Shown piece by piece: positions 53,256 through 63,240 of a stretch of 64,000 nt of DNA. The DNA is from Mycobacterium spongiae. Its GTDB lineage: Bacteria > Actinomycetota > Actinomycetes > Mycobacteriales > Mycobacteriaceae. The stretch lies in contig NZ_CP046600.1 of assembly GCF_018278905.1 (NCBI RefSeq), positions 868,001-932,000 on the forward strand. The letters are read 5' to 3'. The notes below the pieces were generated by a model. The model worked only from the letters and a program-made list of their open reading frames with translations. It ran no database searches and was not told where the DNA came from. Each line of letters starts with the position of its first letter. Positions within the stretch are counted from its first letter, which is position 1. The translations under genes were made by a program, and so were the position numbers.

Positions 53256-54857
53256 TCACCCCACGGCGCGGCCGGAGCCCTCCCAAAACCGTGCCCGGAC
53301 GGCCTTCTTGTCTGGCTTGCCCAAACCGGTCAACGGTAGCGAGTCGACGACGACCACACGCTTGGGCGACTGTACCGAGCCCTTGCGTTCCTTGACCGCG
53401 GCCTGGATCTCGGCGGTCATGGCCTCAATGGACGCATCATCGCGCGCCGCGTCGGAGCGCAGCACCACCACCGCGGTGACAGCCTCGCCCCATTTCTCGT
53501 CCGGGGCACCCACCACGCACACTTGGGCAACGGCGGCATGTTCGGCGACGACGTCTTCGACTTCGCGCGGGAACACGTTGAATCCGCCAGTGACAATCAT
53601 GTCCTTGACTCGGTCGACGATGTAGTAGAAGCCGTCCTCGTCTTCCCGGGCCATGTCGCCGGTGTGCAGCCATCCGTCTTTAAAGGTCTGCGACGTCTCG
53701 TCAGGTAAGTTCCAGTAACCGCCAGCCAGCAGCGGCCCACCGACACAGATTTCGCCCGGCTCGCCCAGTGGCACCGGCTGGCCATCCTCGCCGAGCAACG
53801 CGACGCGCGCGAAGAGAGTGGGCCGCCCGCATGAGGTCAGTCGTTTGTCGTCGTGGTCCGTCTTGGCGAGATAGGTGATCACCATCGGCGCTTCGGACTG
53901 CCCGTAATACTGGGCGAAGATCGGACCGAACCGGCGAATCGCCTCGGCCAGCCGCACCGGGTTGATCGCCGAGGCGCCGTAGTACACGGTCTGCAGCGAT
54001 GACAGGTCCCGGGTGTGCGAATCCGGGTGGTCCATCAGCGCATACAACATCGACGGCACCAACATCGTCGCCGTAATGCGTTGATCTTCAATCACTTTGA
54101 GCACCTCGGCGGGATCAAACTTGGCCAGCACGATCATCTCGCCGCCTTTGATCAAAGTGGGGGTGAAAAACGCCGCACCGGCATGTGAGAGCGGCGTGCA
54201 CATCAAGAACCGGGGGTTGGCCGGCCACTCCCACTCGGCCAGCTGGATTGAGGTCATCGTGGAGATCGATTGCGCGGTGCCCATCACCCCCTTGGGTTTG
54301 CCGGTGGTGCCGCCGGTGTAGGTCAGGCCGATGATCTGCTCCGGCGGCAGATCGGCGGCGACCAGCGGCTGTGGCTGATACTTAGCCGCTTCGGCCGCCA
54401 GATCGACAGCCACATCCTGCAGCGAATCGGGCACCGGGCCGATCGTCAGAATCTGTTTGAGCGAGTCGACCTTTTCCAACAACCCCAACGCGCGCTCGAC
54501 GAACATCGGGTTGGGGTCGATAACCAAGGAACTGATGCCGGCATCGGACAGCACATACGCGTGATCGTCCAGCGAACCCAGCGGGTGCAGCGCGGTGCGT
54601 CGGAAACCCCGGGCCTGGCCGGCGCCAATGATCATCAGCACTTCGGGACGGTTGAGCGACAGCAAACCGACCGCGACCCCGGTGCCGGCGCCCAGCGCCT
54701 CGAACGCCTGGATGTACTGGCTGATCCGGTCGGCCAGCTGACCGCCGGTCAGCGTGGTGTCGCCGAGGAACAGCACCGGCTTGTTCTTGTGGCGCTTGAG
54801 GGCGCCCACCAGCAGGTGGCCGTTGTGGGTCGGATTGCGCAACAGCTCGTCAGTCAT
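53256..54857 (-). CDS. fadD8: Fatty-acid-CoA ligase
   Basis: 533 aa ANL-superfamily enzyme. P-loop LTYTGGTTGKPKGVMGTAQS, core motif YYGQSEAPMVITYLAKTD, hinge WLHTGDMAREDEDGFYYIVDRVKDM, and C-terminal Lys in LPLTGLGKPDKKAV. It activates a fatty or aromatic acid to its CoA thioester. It is shorter at the N-terminus than I recall for M. tuberculosis FadD8. It is divergent from the amidohydrolase gene over 181 bp. Confidence 0.9.
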   Translation of the reverse strand: MTDELLRNPTHNGHLLVGALKRHKNKPVLFLGDTTLTGGQLADRISQYIQAFEALGAGTGVAVGLLSLNRPEVLMIIGAGQARGFRRTALHPLGSLDDHAYVLSDAGISSLVIDPNPMFVERALGLLEKVDSLKQILTIGPVPDSLQDVAVDLAAEAAKYQPQPLVAADLPPEQIIGLTYTGGTTGKPKGVMGTAQSISTMTSIQLAEWEWPANPRFLMCTPLSHAGAAFFTPTLIKGGEMIVLAKFDPAEVLKVIEDQRITATMLVPSMLYALMDHPDSHTRDLSSLQTVYYGASAINPVRLAEAIRRFGPIFAQYYGQSEAPMVITYLAKTDHDDKRLTSCGRPTLFARVALLGEDGQPVPLGEPGEICVGGPLLAGGYWNLPDETSQTFKDGWLHTGDMAREDEDGFYYIVDRVKDMIVTGGFNVFPREVEDVVAEHAAVAQVCVVGAPDEKWGEAVTAVVVLRSDAARDDASIEAMTAEIQAAVKERKGSVQSPKRVVVVDSLPLTGLGKPDKKAVRARFWEGSGRAVG

Positions 54858-55038
54858 AGTGCAAGACTAGAACGTGTTGCAATTCGGTTTCTGCCGTGTC
54901 CGTGGTTTTGGGCGCTGAGCAGTTGAAATCCCCCGCGGTGGCCCGGTGATGATGTCAAGCAGCGGGCGGCCGAGACCGTGACCACCCAATCCGAATCTAG
55001 GCTTGCCAACCGGGAGCGGTTTGACATAGGAGAGACAC

Positions 55039-56652
55039 ATGGCCGATGCGCACGATGCGGACGTTGTTATCACCGGAACTGTGCTTACCGTCAACGAGGC
55101 CCGGCCAACGGCCGAAGCGATCGCCGTCGCCGACGGCAGGATCATCGCCGTCGGCGACCAAGCTGACATCGCCGGTCTCGTTGGCGAGGCTACCCGCACC
55201 ATAGACCTGGGTTCCGGCTGCGTCATGCCGGGATTCGTTGAGGCGCACGGTCATCCGTTGCTGGAAGCTCTCGTGCTTTCGGACCGAATCGTGGACATTC
55301 GCCCGGTGACGATCCGCGACGCCGCTGCTGTCGTCGAAGCTATCGGTGCCGAGGCGGCCAAGCGGGGGCCCGCCGGCGCCTACGCCCTCGGCTGGGATCC
55401 ACTACTGCAAAACGGGCTTCCGGAGCCGACGCTGACCTGGCTCGACACCATTGCGCCCGATGGTCCTCTGGTGATCTTCCACAACTCCGGGCACAAGGCC
55501 TACTTCAACTCGGCGGCCGCCCGACGGAGTGGTCTCGACCGCGACACACCCGATCCCAAGGGCGCCAAGTACGGCCGCGACGCCGATGGTGAACTCGACG
55601 GCACTGCCGAAGAAACTGGCGCGGTGATCCCGCTGCTGACGGAGGCAGCCGATCCCAGCGACTATCCGGCAATGTTGGTTGCCGAGTGTGCCCGGCTCAA
55701 CCGCGCCGGGCTCACTACATGTTCGGAGATGGCGTTCGATCCGGGGTTTCGGCCCTTGGTCGAAGGGCTCCGCGGTGAGCTCACGGTCCGGCTGCGTACC
55801 TACGAGATTTCCAATGCGCATCTGTCCACCGACGCGACGCCGGGTGAGGGCGATGACATGCTGCGCCAGGTGGGCATCAAAATCTGGGTGGACGGCTCTC
55901 CCTGGATCGGCAACATTGATCTGACATTTCCGTACTTGGACACCGCGGCCACCCGCACTATCGGTGTGCCGCCGGGATCTTGCGGGCACGCCAACTACAC
56001 GCGTGAACAGCTGGCAGAGATCGTCGGCGCGTACTTTCCATTGGGGTGGCCGATTGCCTGTCACGTGCACGGCGACGCCGGCGTCGACACCATCCTCGAC
56101 GTGTACGAAGAGGCGCTGCGTCGACATCCGCGCGACGATCACCGATTGCGACTCGAACACGTCGGCGCTATCCAACCGGAGCAACTTCGGCGGGCCGCCG
56201 AGCTTGGCGTCACCTGCAGCATCTTCGTCGACCAGATTCACTACTGGGGTGACGTTGTCGTCGACGGCCTGTTCGGGCCCGAGCGCGGGTCCCGCTGGAT
56301 GCCGGCAGGGTCGGCAGTCGCCGCGGGCATGCGCATTTCCTTGCACAACGACCCACCGGTCACACCGGAAGAACCACTGCGCAACATCAGTGTGGCCGCG
56401 ACCCGGGTAGCACCCAGCGGGCGGGTGCTGGCCCCGGAGGAGCGGTTGACGGTCGAGCAGGCGATCCGGGCACAGACCATCGACGCCGCCTGGCAACTGT
56501 TTGCCGACGACGTGATCGGCTCGTTGGAGGTCGGCAAGTACGCCGACATGGTGGTGCTGTCGGCAGACCCGCGGACGGTGCCTCCCGAGGAGATCGCCGA
56601 CCTCGAGGTGTGTGCGACGTTCTTGGCGGGTCGTCAGGTTTACTCCACGTGA
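55039..56652 (+). CDS. Amidohydrolase, YtcJ-like metal-dependent hydrolase
   Basis: 537 aa from ATG 55039, behind AGGAGAG. Composite-domain amidohydrolase: N-terminal beta-sandwich with TIDLGSGCVMPGFVEAHGHP, where the usual metal pair HxH is A-H-G-H; the carboxylated-Lys equivalent is in MLRQVGIKIWVDGSPW; later metal residues lie in IACHVHGDAGVDTILDVYEE and RLEHVGAIQPEQL; and the C-terminus GSLEVGKYADMVVLSADP returns to the sandwich. The substrate is unknown. The stop overlaps menC (GTGA). Rv0552 orthologue. Confidence 0.9.
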   Translation: MADAHDADVVITGTVLTVNEARPTAEAIAVADGRIIAVGDQADIAGLVGEATRTIDLGSGCVMPGFVEAHGHPLLEALVLSDRIVDIRPVTIRDAAAVVEAIGAEAAKRGPAGAYALGWDPLLQNGLPEPTLTWLDTIAPDGPLVIFHNSGHKAYFNSAAARRSGLDRDTPDPKGAKYGRDADGELDGTAEETGAVIPLLTEAADPSDYPAMLVAECARLNRAGLTTCSEMAFDPGFRPLVEGLRGELTVRLRTYEISNAHLSTDATPGEGDDMLRQVGIKIWVDGSPWIGNIDLTFPYLDTAATRTIGVPPGSCGHANYTREQLAEIVGAYFPLGWPIACHVHGDAGVDTILDVYEEALRRHPRDDHRLRLEHVGAIQPEQLRRAAELGVTCSIFVDQIHYWGDVVVDGLFGPERGSRWMPAGSAVAAGMRISLHNDPPVTPEEPLRNISVAATRVAPSGRVLAPEERLTVEQAIRAQTIDAAWQLFADDVIGSLEVGKYADMVVLSADPRTVPPEEIADLEVCATFLAGRQVYST

Positions 56653-57638
56653 TACCCGAGTTGCCCACTCTCGACGACCTGCTGGACCGCTTGCATGTTG
56701 TGGCACTTCCGATGCGGGTGCGTTTCCGCGGCATCACCACCCGCGAGATTGCCCTGATTGACGGCCCGGCGGGGTGGGGCGAGTTCAGCGCGTTCGTGGA
56801 GTATGAGCCCGCGGAAGCGTCGGCGTGGTTGGCGTCGGGGATCGAAGCCGCCTACCGCGACCCGCCCCCGTTGCGACGTGACCGGGTCCCCATCAACGCC
56901 ACCGTGCCGGCGGTCGGCGCCGACCGGGTGGGCGGGGTGCTGGCCCGGTTTCCTGGTGCCCGTACCGCCAAGGTAAAGGTCGCCGAGCCAGGACAGAACC
57001 TCGCTGACGACGTGGATCGGGTCAACGTCGTGCGGGAAACGGTGCCGATCGTCCGAGTGGACGCCAACGGCGGCTGGAGTGTCGAACAGGCTGTGGCCGC
57101 GACCGCCGCTCTCACTGCCGACGGTCCGCTCGAATACCTCGAACAGCCGTGTGCGACCGTCGACGAGCTTGCTGAGCTGCGCCGGCGCATTGACGTGCCG
57201 ATCGCTGCCGATGAAAGCATCCGCAAGGCTGCCGACCCACTAGCCGTGGTGTGTGCCGAGGCCGCCGATATCGCGGTGCTCAAGGTCGCTCCGCTGGGTG
57301 GTGTCCGGGCTTTGCTCGAGATCGCTTCACGCATTGATATCCCGGTGGTGGTCTCCAGCGCACTCGATTCGGCCGTCGGGATCGCCGCCGGGCTCACCGC
57401 CGCCGCCGCCCTACCTGAACTCCGATACGCCTGCGGACTGGGCACCGGCGGGCTGTTCATCGACGATGTCACCTCGAACTCGGAGTCCACCGCGGCTGTG
57501 GACGGATTTCTGCCGGTCGTGCCCGCGATGCCGGACCCCGCGCGGCTGGCGGCACTGAGTGCCACCCAAGGACGGCGGCAATGGTGGATCGACCGGGTCA
57601 AGACCTGCTATCCGCTGCTTGTACCGTCGTTCGGGTGA
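56649..57638 (+). CDS. menC: o-Succinylbenzoate synthase
   Basis: 329 aa from GTG 56649. Enolase superfamily: catalytic Lys in RTAKVKVAEPGQ, metal ligands Asp in VRVDANGGWSVEQA, Glu in LEYLEQPCATVDE and Asp in IAADESIRKAADP, and the second Lys in IAVLKVAPLGGVRAL. It dehydrates SHCHC to o-succinylbenzoate. It is coupled to the amidohydrolase before it and the hydrolase after it by four-base overlaps. Confidence 0.95.
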   Translation: MIPELPTLDDLLDRLHVVALPMRVRFRGITTREIALIDGPAGWGEFSAFVEYEPAEASAWLASGIEAAYRDPPPLRRDRVPINATVPAVGADRVGGVLARFPGARTAKVKVAEPGQNLADDVDRVNVVRETVPIVRVDANGGWSVEQAVAATAALTADGPLEYLEQPCATVDELAELRRRIDVPIAADESIRKAADPLAVVCAEAADIAVLKVAPLGGVRALLEIASRIDIPVVVSSALDSAVGIAAGLTAAAALPELRYACGLGTGGLFIDDVTSNSESTAAVDGFLPVVPAMPDPARLAALSATQGRRQWWIDRVKTCYPLLVPSFG

Positions 57639-58423
57639 TCAACCTGGCTTACGACGACAAGGGGACCGGCGAGCCCGTTCTCTTCATCGCCGGTCGCGGT
57701 GGCGCCGGACGCACGTGGCAACCGCATCAGGTCCCGGCGTTCCTGGCGGCCGGATACCGGTGCGTTACCTTCGACAACCGCGGCATCGGCGCGACCGAAA
57801 ACGCCGAAGGTTTCACGACCCAAACCATGGTCGCCGACACCGTCGCGCTGATCGAATCCCTGGGCATCGGTCCGGCTCGCATCGTCGCTGTGTCGATGGG
57901 CGCTTTCATCGCCCAGGAACTCATGGTCGTCCGGCCCGAGTTGGTCAGCTCGGCGGTGCTGATGGCTACTCGCGGTCGCTTGGACCGTGCCCGGCATTTC
58001 TTCGGTGAAGCGGAAGCCGAACTCTTTGAGTCCGACATCGAGCTGCCATCCACATATGACGCGAAAGTGCGGTTGTTGGAAAACTTCTCCCGCAAGACGC
58101 TCAACGATGACGCGGCTGTCGGTGACTGGATCGAGATGTTTCGCATGTGGCCGATCAAGCAGACCCCAGGACTGCGCTGTCAACTGGACGTAGCGCCGCG
58201 GGACAACCGCTTGCCGGCCTACCGAAACGTTGCCGCGCCGGTCCTGGTGCTCGGGTTCGCCGACGATGTTGTGACCCCGCCGTACCTGGGGCGCGAGGTC
58301 GCCGATGCGCTGCCCAACGGTCGCTACCTGCAGATCCCGGATGCCGGTCATCTGGGTTTCTTCGAGCGGCCGGAAGCCGTGAATGCGGCGATCCTGAAGT
58401 TCTTCGCCGGCACGAAGGCCTAG
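57635..58423 (+). CDS. bpoC: Alpha/beta-hydrolase (BpoC), possible MenH-type enzyme
   Basis: 262 aa from GTG 57635, as in Rv0554. Oxyanion region VLFIAGRGGAGRTWQPHQ, nucleophile elbow IVAVSMGAFIAQELMV, and late acid/His in LVLGFADDVVTPP and IPDAGHLGFFERPEA. It is named as a non-haem peroxidase in M. tuberculosis, but the position between menC and menD makes a SHCHC synthase (MenH) role likely; this is inference. The stop is 116 bp before menD. Confidence 0.85.
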   Translation: MINLAYDDKGTGEPVLFIAGRGGAGRTWQPHQVPAFLAAGYRCVTFDNRGIGATENAEGFTTQTMVADTVALIESLGIGPARIVAVSMGAFIAQELMVVRPELVSSAVLMATRGRLDRARHFFGEAEAELFESDIELPSTYDAKVRLLENFSRKTLNDDAAVGDWIEMFRMWPIKQTPGLRCQLDVAPRDNRLPAYRNVAAPVLVLGFADDVVTPPYLGREVADALPNGRYLQIPDAGHLGFFERPEAVNAAILKFFAGTKA

Positions 58424-58468
58424 CGCGAAGGCCTAGGCGAACCCGAAACGGATCGCTCGCGCGGCGGC

Positions 58469-58495
58469 GCTGATATGGCTGATATGGCTGATATG
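58469..58495. repeat. Three 9-bp tandem units upstream of menD
   Basis: GCTGATATG repeats three times exactly, 44 bp before the menD start. A small slippage-prone tract in the leader. Confidence 0.85.
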
Positions 58496-58539
58496 GCAGC
58501 GCAGCCGGCCGTGATGGCCGGTTGTGACACCCTGTACTG

Positions 58540-60246
58540 GTGAACCCCTCGACGACACAGGCCCGAGTCGTCGTTGACGAGCTGATCCGCGGCGGCGTCC
58601 GCGACGTGGTGTTGTGCCCCGGTTCCCGGAACGCGCCGTTGGCATTCGCGCTACACGACGCCGACCGATCCGGCCGGATTCGGTTGCACGTTCGCATCGA
58701 CGAACGCACCGCCGGCTACTTGGCCATCGGGCTGGCCATCGGGGCCGGCGCGCCGGTCTGCATAGCGATGACGTCGGGCACCGCGGTGGCCAACTTGGGC
58801 CCGGCCGTGGTCGAGGCGAACTACGCTCGAGTGCCGCTGATCGTGCTCTCGGCCAACCGGCCCTACGAGCTGCTGGGCACCGGGGCCAATCAGACCATGG
58901 AGCAGCTGGGCTACTTCGGCTCTCAGGTGCGCGCCACGATCAGCCTGGGCCTGGCCGAGGACGCTGGAGAGCGGATGGCCGAGCTCAACGCGACTTGGCG
59001 ATCGGCGACGTGCCGAGTGTTGGTCGCAGCCACCGGTTTTCGCAGCGCCAATGCCGGCCCGGTGCATTTCGACATCCCGCTGCGCGAACCGCTGGTGCCG
59101 GATCCGCAACCCGTCGGCGCCGCTGCCCCGCCCGGTAGACCCGACGGCACACCGTGGACATACACGCCGCCGGTCACCTTCGACCAGCCCCTGGACATCG
59201 ATCTCACGCCAGACACCGTCGTCATTGCCGGACACGGTGCGGGCGCGCACCCCAACCTGGCGGGCTTGCCCACGGTCGCCGAGCCGACGGCATTGTGCGG
59301 GCAGTCGCGGCCACACCCGTTACATCCACTGGCGCTGCCCTTGCTGCGGCCGCAGCAGGTCATCATGCTGGGCCGACCGACCCTGCACCGTCCGGTGTCG
59401 GCGTTGCTGGCCGATCCGAATGTGCCGGTGTACGCGCTCACGACCGGGCCACGCTGGCCGGACGTCTCGGGCAACTCGCAGGCCACCGGCACCCGGGCGG
59501 TTACCACGGGGGCGCCGAACCCCGCATGGCTGCACCGCTGCGACCAGATGAACCGCCACGCGGTCACGGCGGTGCGGGAGCAGCTCACCGAGCACCCGTT
59601 GACCACCGGCCTGCACGTCGCAGCGGCTGTGGTCGATGCGGTGCGGCCCGGCGACCAGTTGGTGCTCGGGGCCTCCAATCCGGTTCGAGACGTGGCCCTG
59701 GCCGGTTTGAACACTGCTGGCATCCGCGTGCGATCCAACCGTGGCGTCGCCGGCATCGATGGCACCGTGTCCACCGCGGTCGGTGTAGCCATGGCCCACG
59801 AGATGGCTCACGAGATGGCCCACGAGGGGGCCGCTATGGCGCCCGGTGAGGGCATCGCCCGCCCGGACGGCCCGCCCCGGACCATCGCGCTGATCGGCGA
59901 CCTCACTTTCGTGCACGACAGTTCCGGGCTGCTGATCGGGCCCACCGAGCCGACGCCGCAGCGGCTGACAATCGTGGTATCCAACGACAACGGCGGCGGC
60001 ATTTTTGAACTGCTCGAACAGGGCGACCCGCGGTTCTCGGACGTGTCATCGCGGGTCTTCGGTACCCCGCACGACGTCGATGTGGGAGCCCTGTGTCGTG
60101 CCTACCATGTCGATAGCCGCCAGATCGAGGTCGAGGAGCTGGAAACGGCTCTCGACGAGCCATTTACCGGCATGCGGGTGCTGGAGGTCAAAGCGGACCG
60201 ATCCTCCTTGCGACAATTGCATGCCGCGATCAAGGCGGCCTTGTGA
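58540..60246 (+). CDS. menD: SEPHCHC synthase (menaquinone biosynthesis)
   Basis: 568 aa from GTG 58540. Thiamine-diphosphate enzyme: N-terminal Pyr domain with [20 protein letters not shown] and the activating Glu region [14 protein letters not shown], and C-terminal PP domain with the TPP motif [18 protein letters not shown] and [15 protein letters not shown]. It joins isochorismate and 2-oxoglutarate at the first committed step of menaquinone synthesis. Between [15 protein letters not shown] and TIALIGD segments there is an insert with three M-A-H-E units encoded by a 12-bp tandem repeat. Rv0555 orthologue, slightly longer. Confidence 0.95.
   Translation: MNPSTTQARVVVDELIRGGVRDVVLCPGSRNAPLAFALHDADRSGRIRLHVRIDERTAGYLAIGLAIGAGAPVCIAMTSGTAVANLGPAVVEANYARVPLIVLSANRPYELLGTGANQTMEQLGYFGSQVRATISLGLAEDAGERMAELNATWRSATCRVLVAATGFRSANAGPVHFDIPLREPLVPDPQPVGAAAPPGRPDGTPWTYTPPVTFDQPLDIDLTPDTVVIAGHGAGAHPNLAGLPTVAEPTALCGQSRPHPLHPLALPLLRPQQVIMLGRPTLHRPVSALLADPNVPVYALTTGPRWPDVSGNSQATGTRAVTTGAPNPAWLHRCDQMNRHAVTAVREQLTEHPLTTGLHVAAAVVDAVRPGDQLVLGASNPVRDVALAGLNTAGIRVRSNRGVAGIDGTVSTAVGVAMAHEMAHEMAHEGAAMAPGEGIARPDGPPRTIALIGDLTFVHDSSGLLIGPTEPTPQRLTIVVSNDNGGGIFELLEQGDPRFSDVSSRVFGTPHDVDVGALCRAYHVDSRQIEVEELETALDEPFTGMRVLEVKADRSSLRQLHAAIKAAL
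59791..59826 (+). repeat. Three 12-bp units encoding M-A-H-E inside menD
   Basis: ATGGCCCACGAG, ATGGCTCACGAG and ATGGCCCACGAG are in frame, so copy changes would not break the reading frame. They lie in a surface-loop position just before the TPP-binding motif. Confidence 0.88.
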
Positions 60247-60265
60247 GGACCTTGATGAGGACCGC

Positions 60266-60805
60266 GTGATATCGCCGAAGTCGATCCTGCGAATTCTCGT
60301 CCACGGCACGACCGAAGAACTGCCGCAGACACGTGCGCGGATCGTCGTGCGGTGGGTGCGAATCACGATCCTGATTGTGACCTGTCTGGTCACCCTGCAG
60401 TCGTTATTGCTGGTAGCGGGAGCCTGGCGCAACGACCTGGCGATCCAGCACAACATGGGAGTCGCGCAGGCGCGGGTGCTCAGCGCGGGGCCGCGACGCT
60501 CAACCATCGAGTTCGTCACGCCCGAGCGCATCACCTATCGCCCCGAACTCGGTGTGCTGTATCCCTCCGAACTGGCCACCGGCATGCGGATTTACGTCGA
60601 GTACAACAAGAATGATCCCGACCTCGTCCGGGTGCAGCACCGTAATGCCGGGCTGGCCATCATCCCGGCGGGGTCCATCGCTGTGGTGGCCTGGCTGTCT
60701 GCCACCGTCGCGCTGGTCGGTCTGGCAGTCCTGGACAAACGGTTGAACAGGCGTGCCGAGTCAGTGAGCGTGACCGGCCAATCGGAGCCTGCCAGCCGCG
60801 GCTGA
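60266..60805 (+). CDS. DUF3592-like membrane protein (Rv0556-like)
   Basis: 179 aa from GTG 60266. TM1 [23 protein letters not shown], a beta-rich outer domain ([40 protein letters not shown]), then TM2 near residue 130-155. The two-helix layout with an exterior V-x-Y-x-P-x-x-P-x-x-V-like strand matches DUF3592-type proteins. Function is unknown. It lies 19 bp downstream of menD and is probably co-transcribed. Confidence 0.8.
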   Translation: MISPKSILRILVHGTTEELPQTRARIVVRWVRITILIVTCLVTLQSLLLVAGAWRNDLAIQHNMGVAQARVLSAGPRRSTIEFVTPERITYRPELGVLYPSELATGMRIYVEYNKNDPDLVRVQHRNAGLAIIPAGSIAVVAWLSATVALVGLAVLDKRLNRRAESVSVTGQSEPASRG

Positions 60806-60929
60806 CACCGGCCGGCTGACAGCGGTTCGCGCAGCGTTCGAGCAGGCCGGGGCGCTAGGTGAGCTCCGAGAACAGATTTCGTGTCGCGTACGTCCGCTGG
60901 CAACCTTCCCGACAGCCGCCGCTGACAGC

Positions 60930-62066
60930 TTGGCGAGTGTGCGGGTTGTTGTTGTCGCCGAGTCGTTTCTTCCCTATGTAAACGGCGTGAGCAACTCGGT
61001 CGTCCGGGTGCTCGAACATCTGCGTGGCAATGGTCACGAGGCGCTGGTCATCGCACCCGACACGCCGCCTGGACAACCTCGCGCGGAGCGACTGCATAAC
61101 GGTATCCGGGTGCATCGCGTGCCGTCTCGAATGTTCCCGAAAGTCACCACGTTGCCACTAGGGGTCCCGTTGCCTCGATTGGTCGGCGTATTACGCGGAT
61201 TCGATCCGGACGTGGTGCATCTCGCGTCACCCGCGTTGCTGGGCTACGGGGCGTTGCGGGCCGCGCGCCGGTTGCGGGTACCCACCGTCGCGGTATACCA
61301 AACCGACGTCCCGGGTTTCGCGTCGAGCTACGGCATTCCGATGGCGACGCGGGCAGCGTGGGCATGGTTCCGCCACCTGCACGGCCTCGCGGACCGCACT
61401 CTCGTGCCGTCGTCGGCGACCATGGAAGCTCTTGTTGCCCAAAATATCCCGCGAGTGCACCGATGGGCGCGCGGAGTCGACTTGTTCGGTTTCGCGCCGT
61501 CGGCGCGGGACGCGGCACTGCGGCGTCAATGGTCACCCGATGGCAAGCCGATCGTAGGCTTTGTCGGCCGGCTGGCCCCGGAGAAACACGTCGATCGCCT
61601 CGCGGTCCTCGCTGCCAACGACGCGGTACAGGTCGTGATAGTCGGGGATGGGCTGGACCAGGCGAAGCTTCAATCCGCAATGCCCACAGCGGTATTCACC
61701 GGCGCACTATACGGTAGGGAGCTCGCCGCGGCCTATTCCAGTATGGACGTTTTCGTGCATACCGGTGAACACGAGACGTTTTGTCAAGTCGTGCAGGAAG
61801 CGCTGGCGTCGGGGCTGCCGGTGATTGCCCCCGACGCCGGCGGCCCGCGCGATCTCGTGATCCCCCAACGTAGCGGGCTGCTCTTGCCGGTTGCCGAGTT
61901 CGAGGCCCGGTTGCCCGCCGCGGTCGCCCACCTGCTGGCCGAACGGCATCGCTACTCGCTCGCCGCCCGGCGCAGCGTTCTTGGCCGGCGCTGGTCTGTG
62001 ATCTGCGATGAGCTGCTCGGCCACTACGAAGCGGTGCTGGGGAGTCGGCGGGTTCGAGCGGCCTGA
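60930..62066 (+). CDS. mgtA: GDP-mannose-dependent alpha-mannosyltransferase
   Basis: 378 aa from TTG 60930 (GTG 60936 also possible), the same length as M. tuberculosis MgtA/Rv0557 as I recall it. GT4 family: N-terminal [20 protein letters not shown], nucleotide-sugar region [20 protein letters not shown], and the E-x7-E motif in [20 protein letters not shown]. It adds mannose to glycolipid acceptors (GlcAGroAc2 lipomannan core; once named PimB) at the cytoplasmic membrane face. Confidence 0.93.
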   Translation: MASVRVVVVAESFLPYVNGVSNSVVRVLEHLRGNGHEALVIAPDTPPGQPRAERLHNGIRVHRVPSRMFPKVTTLPLGVPLPRLVGVLRGFDPDVVHLASPALLGYGALRAARRLRVPTVAVYQTDVPGFASSYGIPMATRAAWAWFRHLHGLADRTLVPSSATMEALVAQNIPRVHRWARGVDLFGFAPSARDAALRRQWSPDGKPIVGFVGRLAPEKHVDRLAVLAANDAVQVVIVGDGLDQAKLQSAMPTAVFTGALYGRELAAAYSSMDVFVHTGEHETFCQVVQEALASGLPVIAPDAGGPRDLVIPQRSGLLLPVAEFEARLPAAVAHLLAERHRYSLAARRSVLGRRWSVICDELLGHYEAVLGSRRVRAA

Positions 62067-62085
62067 GGCAGGTAGCGTCTGGGTC

Positions 62086-62796
62086 GTGAGTCGCGCGGCC
62101 CTGGACAAGGATCCCCGGGACGTCGCGGCGATGTTCGATGGCGTCGCGCGTCGCTATGACCTGACCAACACCGTGCTGTCGTTGGGCCAGGACAGGTACT
62201 GGCGGCGTGCCACCCGATCGGCGCTCCGGATTGGTCCGGGCGACAAGGTACTGGACCTTGCGGCCGGTACCGCGGTCTCCACGGTGGAGCTCGCAAGGTC
62301 CGGAGCGTGGTCTGTGGCTGTCGATTTCTCTGTCGGGATGCTCGCCGCGGGCGGTGCACGACATGTGCCCAAAGTCGCCGGCGACGCCACTCGGCTGCCG
62401 TTTGACGACGAGGTATTCGACGCGGTAACCATCAGCTTCGGGTTGCGCAACGTAGCCGACTTTCCGGCTGCCCTGCGTGAAATGGCGCGCGTCACCAGGC
62501 CCGGCGGTCGGTTGGTGGTGTGCGAGTTCGCCACGCCCACAAGCGCGTTGTTCGCCACCCTCTATAAGGAATACCTGATGCAGGCGTTGCCGCGGGTGGC
62601 GCGGGCGGTATCCAGCAATCCTGACGCTTACGTCTACCTCGCGGAGTCGATCAGGGCATGGCCGGACCAGACGACGCTGGCGCGCCAGATAGCCGGAGCC
62701 GGGTGGTCAGCAGTGCGGTGGCGCAACCTCACCGGCGGCATCGTGGCGTTGCATGCCGGCTACAAGCCCCTCAGGCGGGCCAAGTCGACGGGTTAG
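62086..62796 (+). CDS. menG: Demethylmenaquinone methyltransferase
   Basis: 236 aa from GTG 62086. UbiE/MenG signature [23 protein letters not shown] motif [18 protein letters not shown], and [20 protein letters not shown]. It performs the last ring methylation, making menaquinone. It is listed as ubiE/menH (Rv0558) in older annotation. Its last four bases overlap the convergent DUF732 gene. Confidence 0.94.
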   Translation: MSRAALDKDPRDVAAMFDGVARRYDLTNTVLSLGQDRYWRRATRSALRIGPGDKVLDLAAGTAVSTVELARSGAWSVAVDFSVGMLAAGGARHVPKVAGDATRLPFDDEVFDAVTISFGLRNVADFPAALREMARVTRPGGRLVVCEFATPTSALFATLYKEYLMQALPRVARAVSSNPDAYVYLAESIRAWPDQTTLARQIAGAGWSAVRWRNLTGGIVALHAGYKPLRRAKSTG

Positions 62797-63131
62797 CGGC
62801 TACCGGCCCGTTGGAGAACCCCGATCTGGTCGGGGCAGTAGTGGTCGATCGCCGCTCCAAGGAACTGCAAGGACTGTCCCTGTGTGGTTCCCTTGGGCAG
62901 GTTGCGCTGCAAGAACGTCGCTGACTTGTGAGCGTCCCCGTCAACCCCACGGATCAGCCGTTCGCAGCTGATCTTGGCGAGCCACGCGTTGTAGTCTTGC
63001 GGGCCGTAGATCCCGTAGCCATGCAGGGTGTCGTTGAATGGGGCATCGTAGTCGTCGGCGTGTGCCGGCGCCGCCAGGCCGGCGGCGGCGATCGCCATGG
63101 CCGCGGTAATAGCCAGCTGTCGTGCCTTCAT
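62793..63131 (-). CDS. Secreted DUF732 protein (Rv0559c-like)
   Basis: 112 aa. Sec signal peptide [20 protein letters not shown] with cleavage near PAHA-DD. The mature part ([50 protein letters not shown]) has two Cys that probably form a disulfide, as in DUF732 exported mycobacterial proteins. Function is unknown; same length as Rv0559c. In M. tuberculosis it is followed by the quinone methyltransferase Rv0560c; here menJ is next and that gene is missing. Confidence 0.9.
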   Translation of the reverse strand: MKARQLAITAAMAIAAAGLAAPAHADDYDAPFNDTLHGYGIYGPQDYNAWLAKISCERLIRGVDGDAHKSATFLQRNLPKGTTQGQSLQFLGAAIDHYCPDQIGVLQRAGSR

Positions 63132-63240
63132 TAGCCGGACTATACGCCTCGACTGCGCGATCCCAGACCGATGGGCCGAGAGCAGCGAGCGGCCGCGGCC
63201 TGGTGCTGGGATGAAGAACGCACTGCGATCGGTCGTCGGC

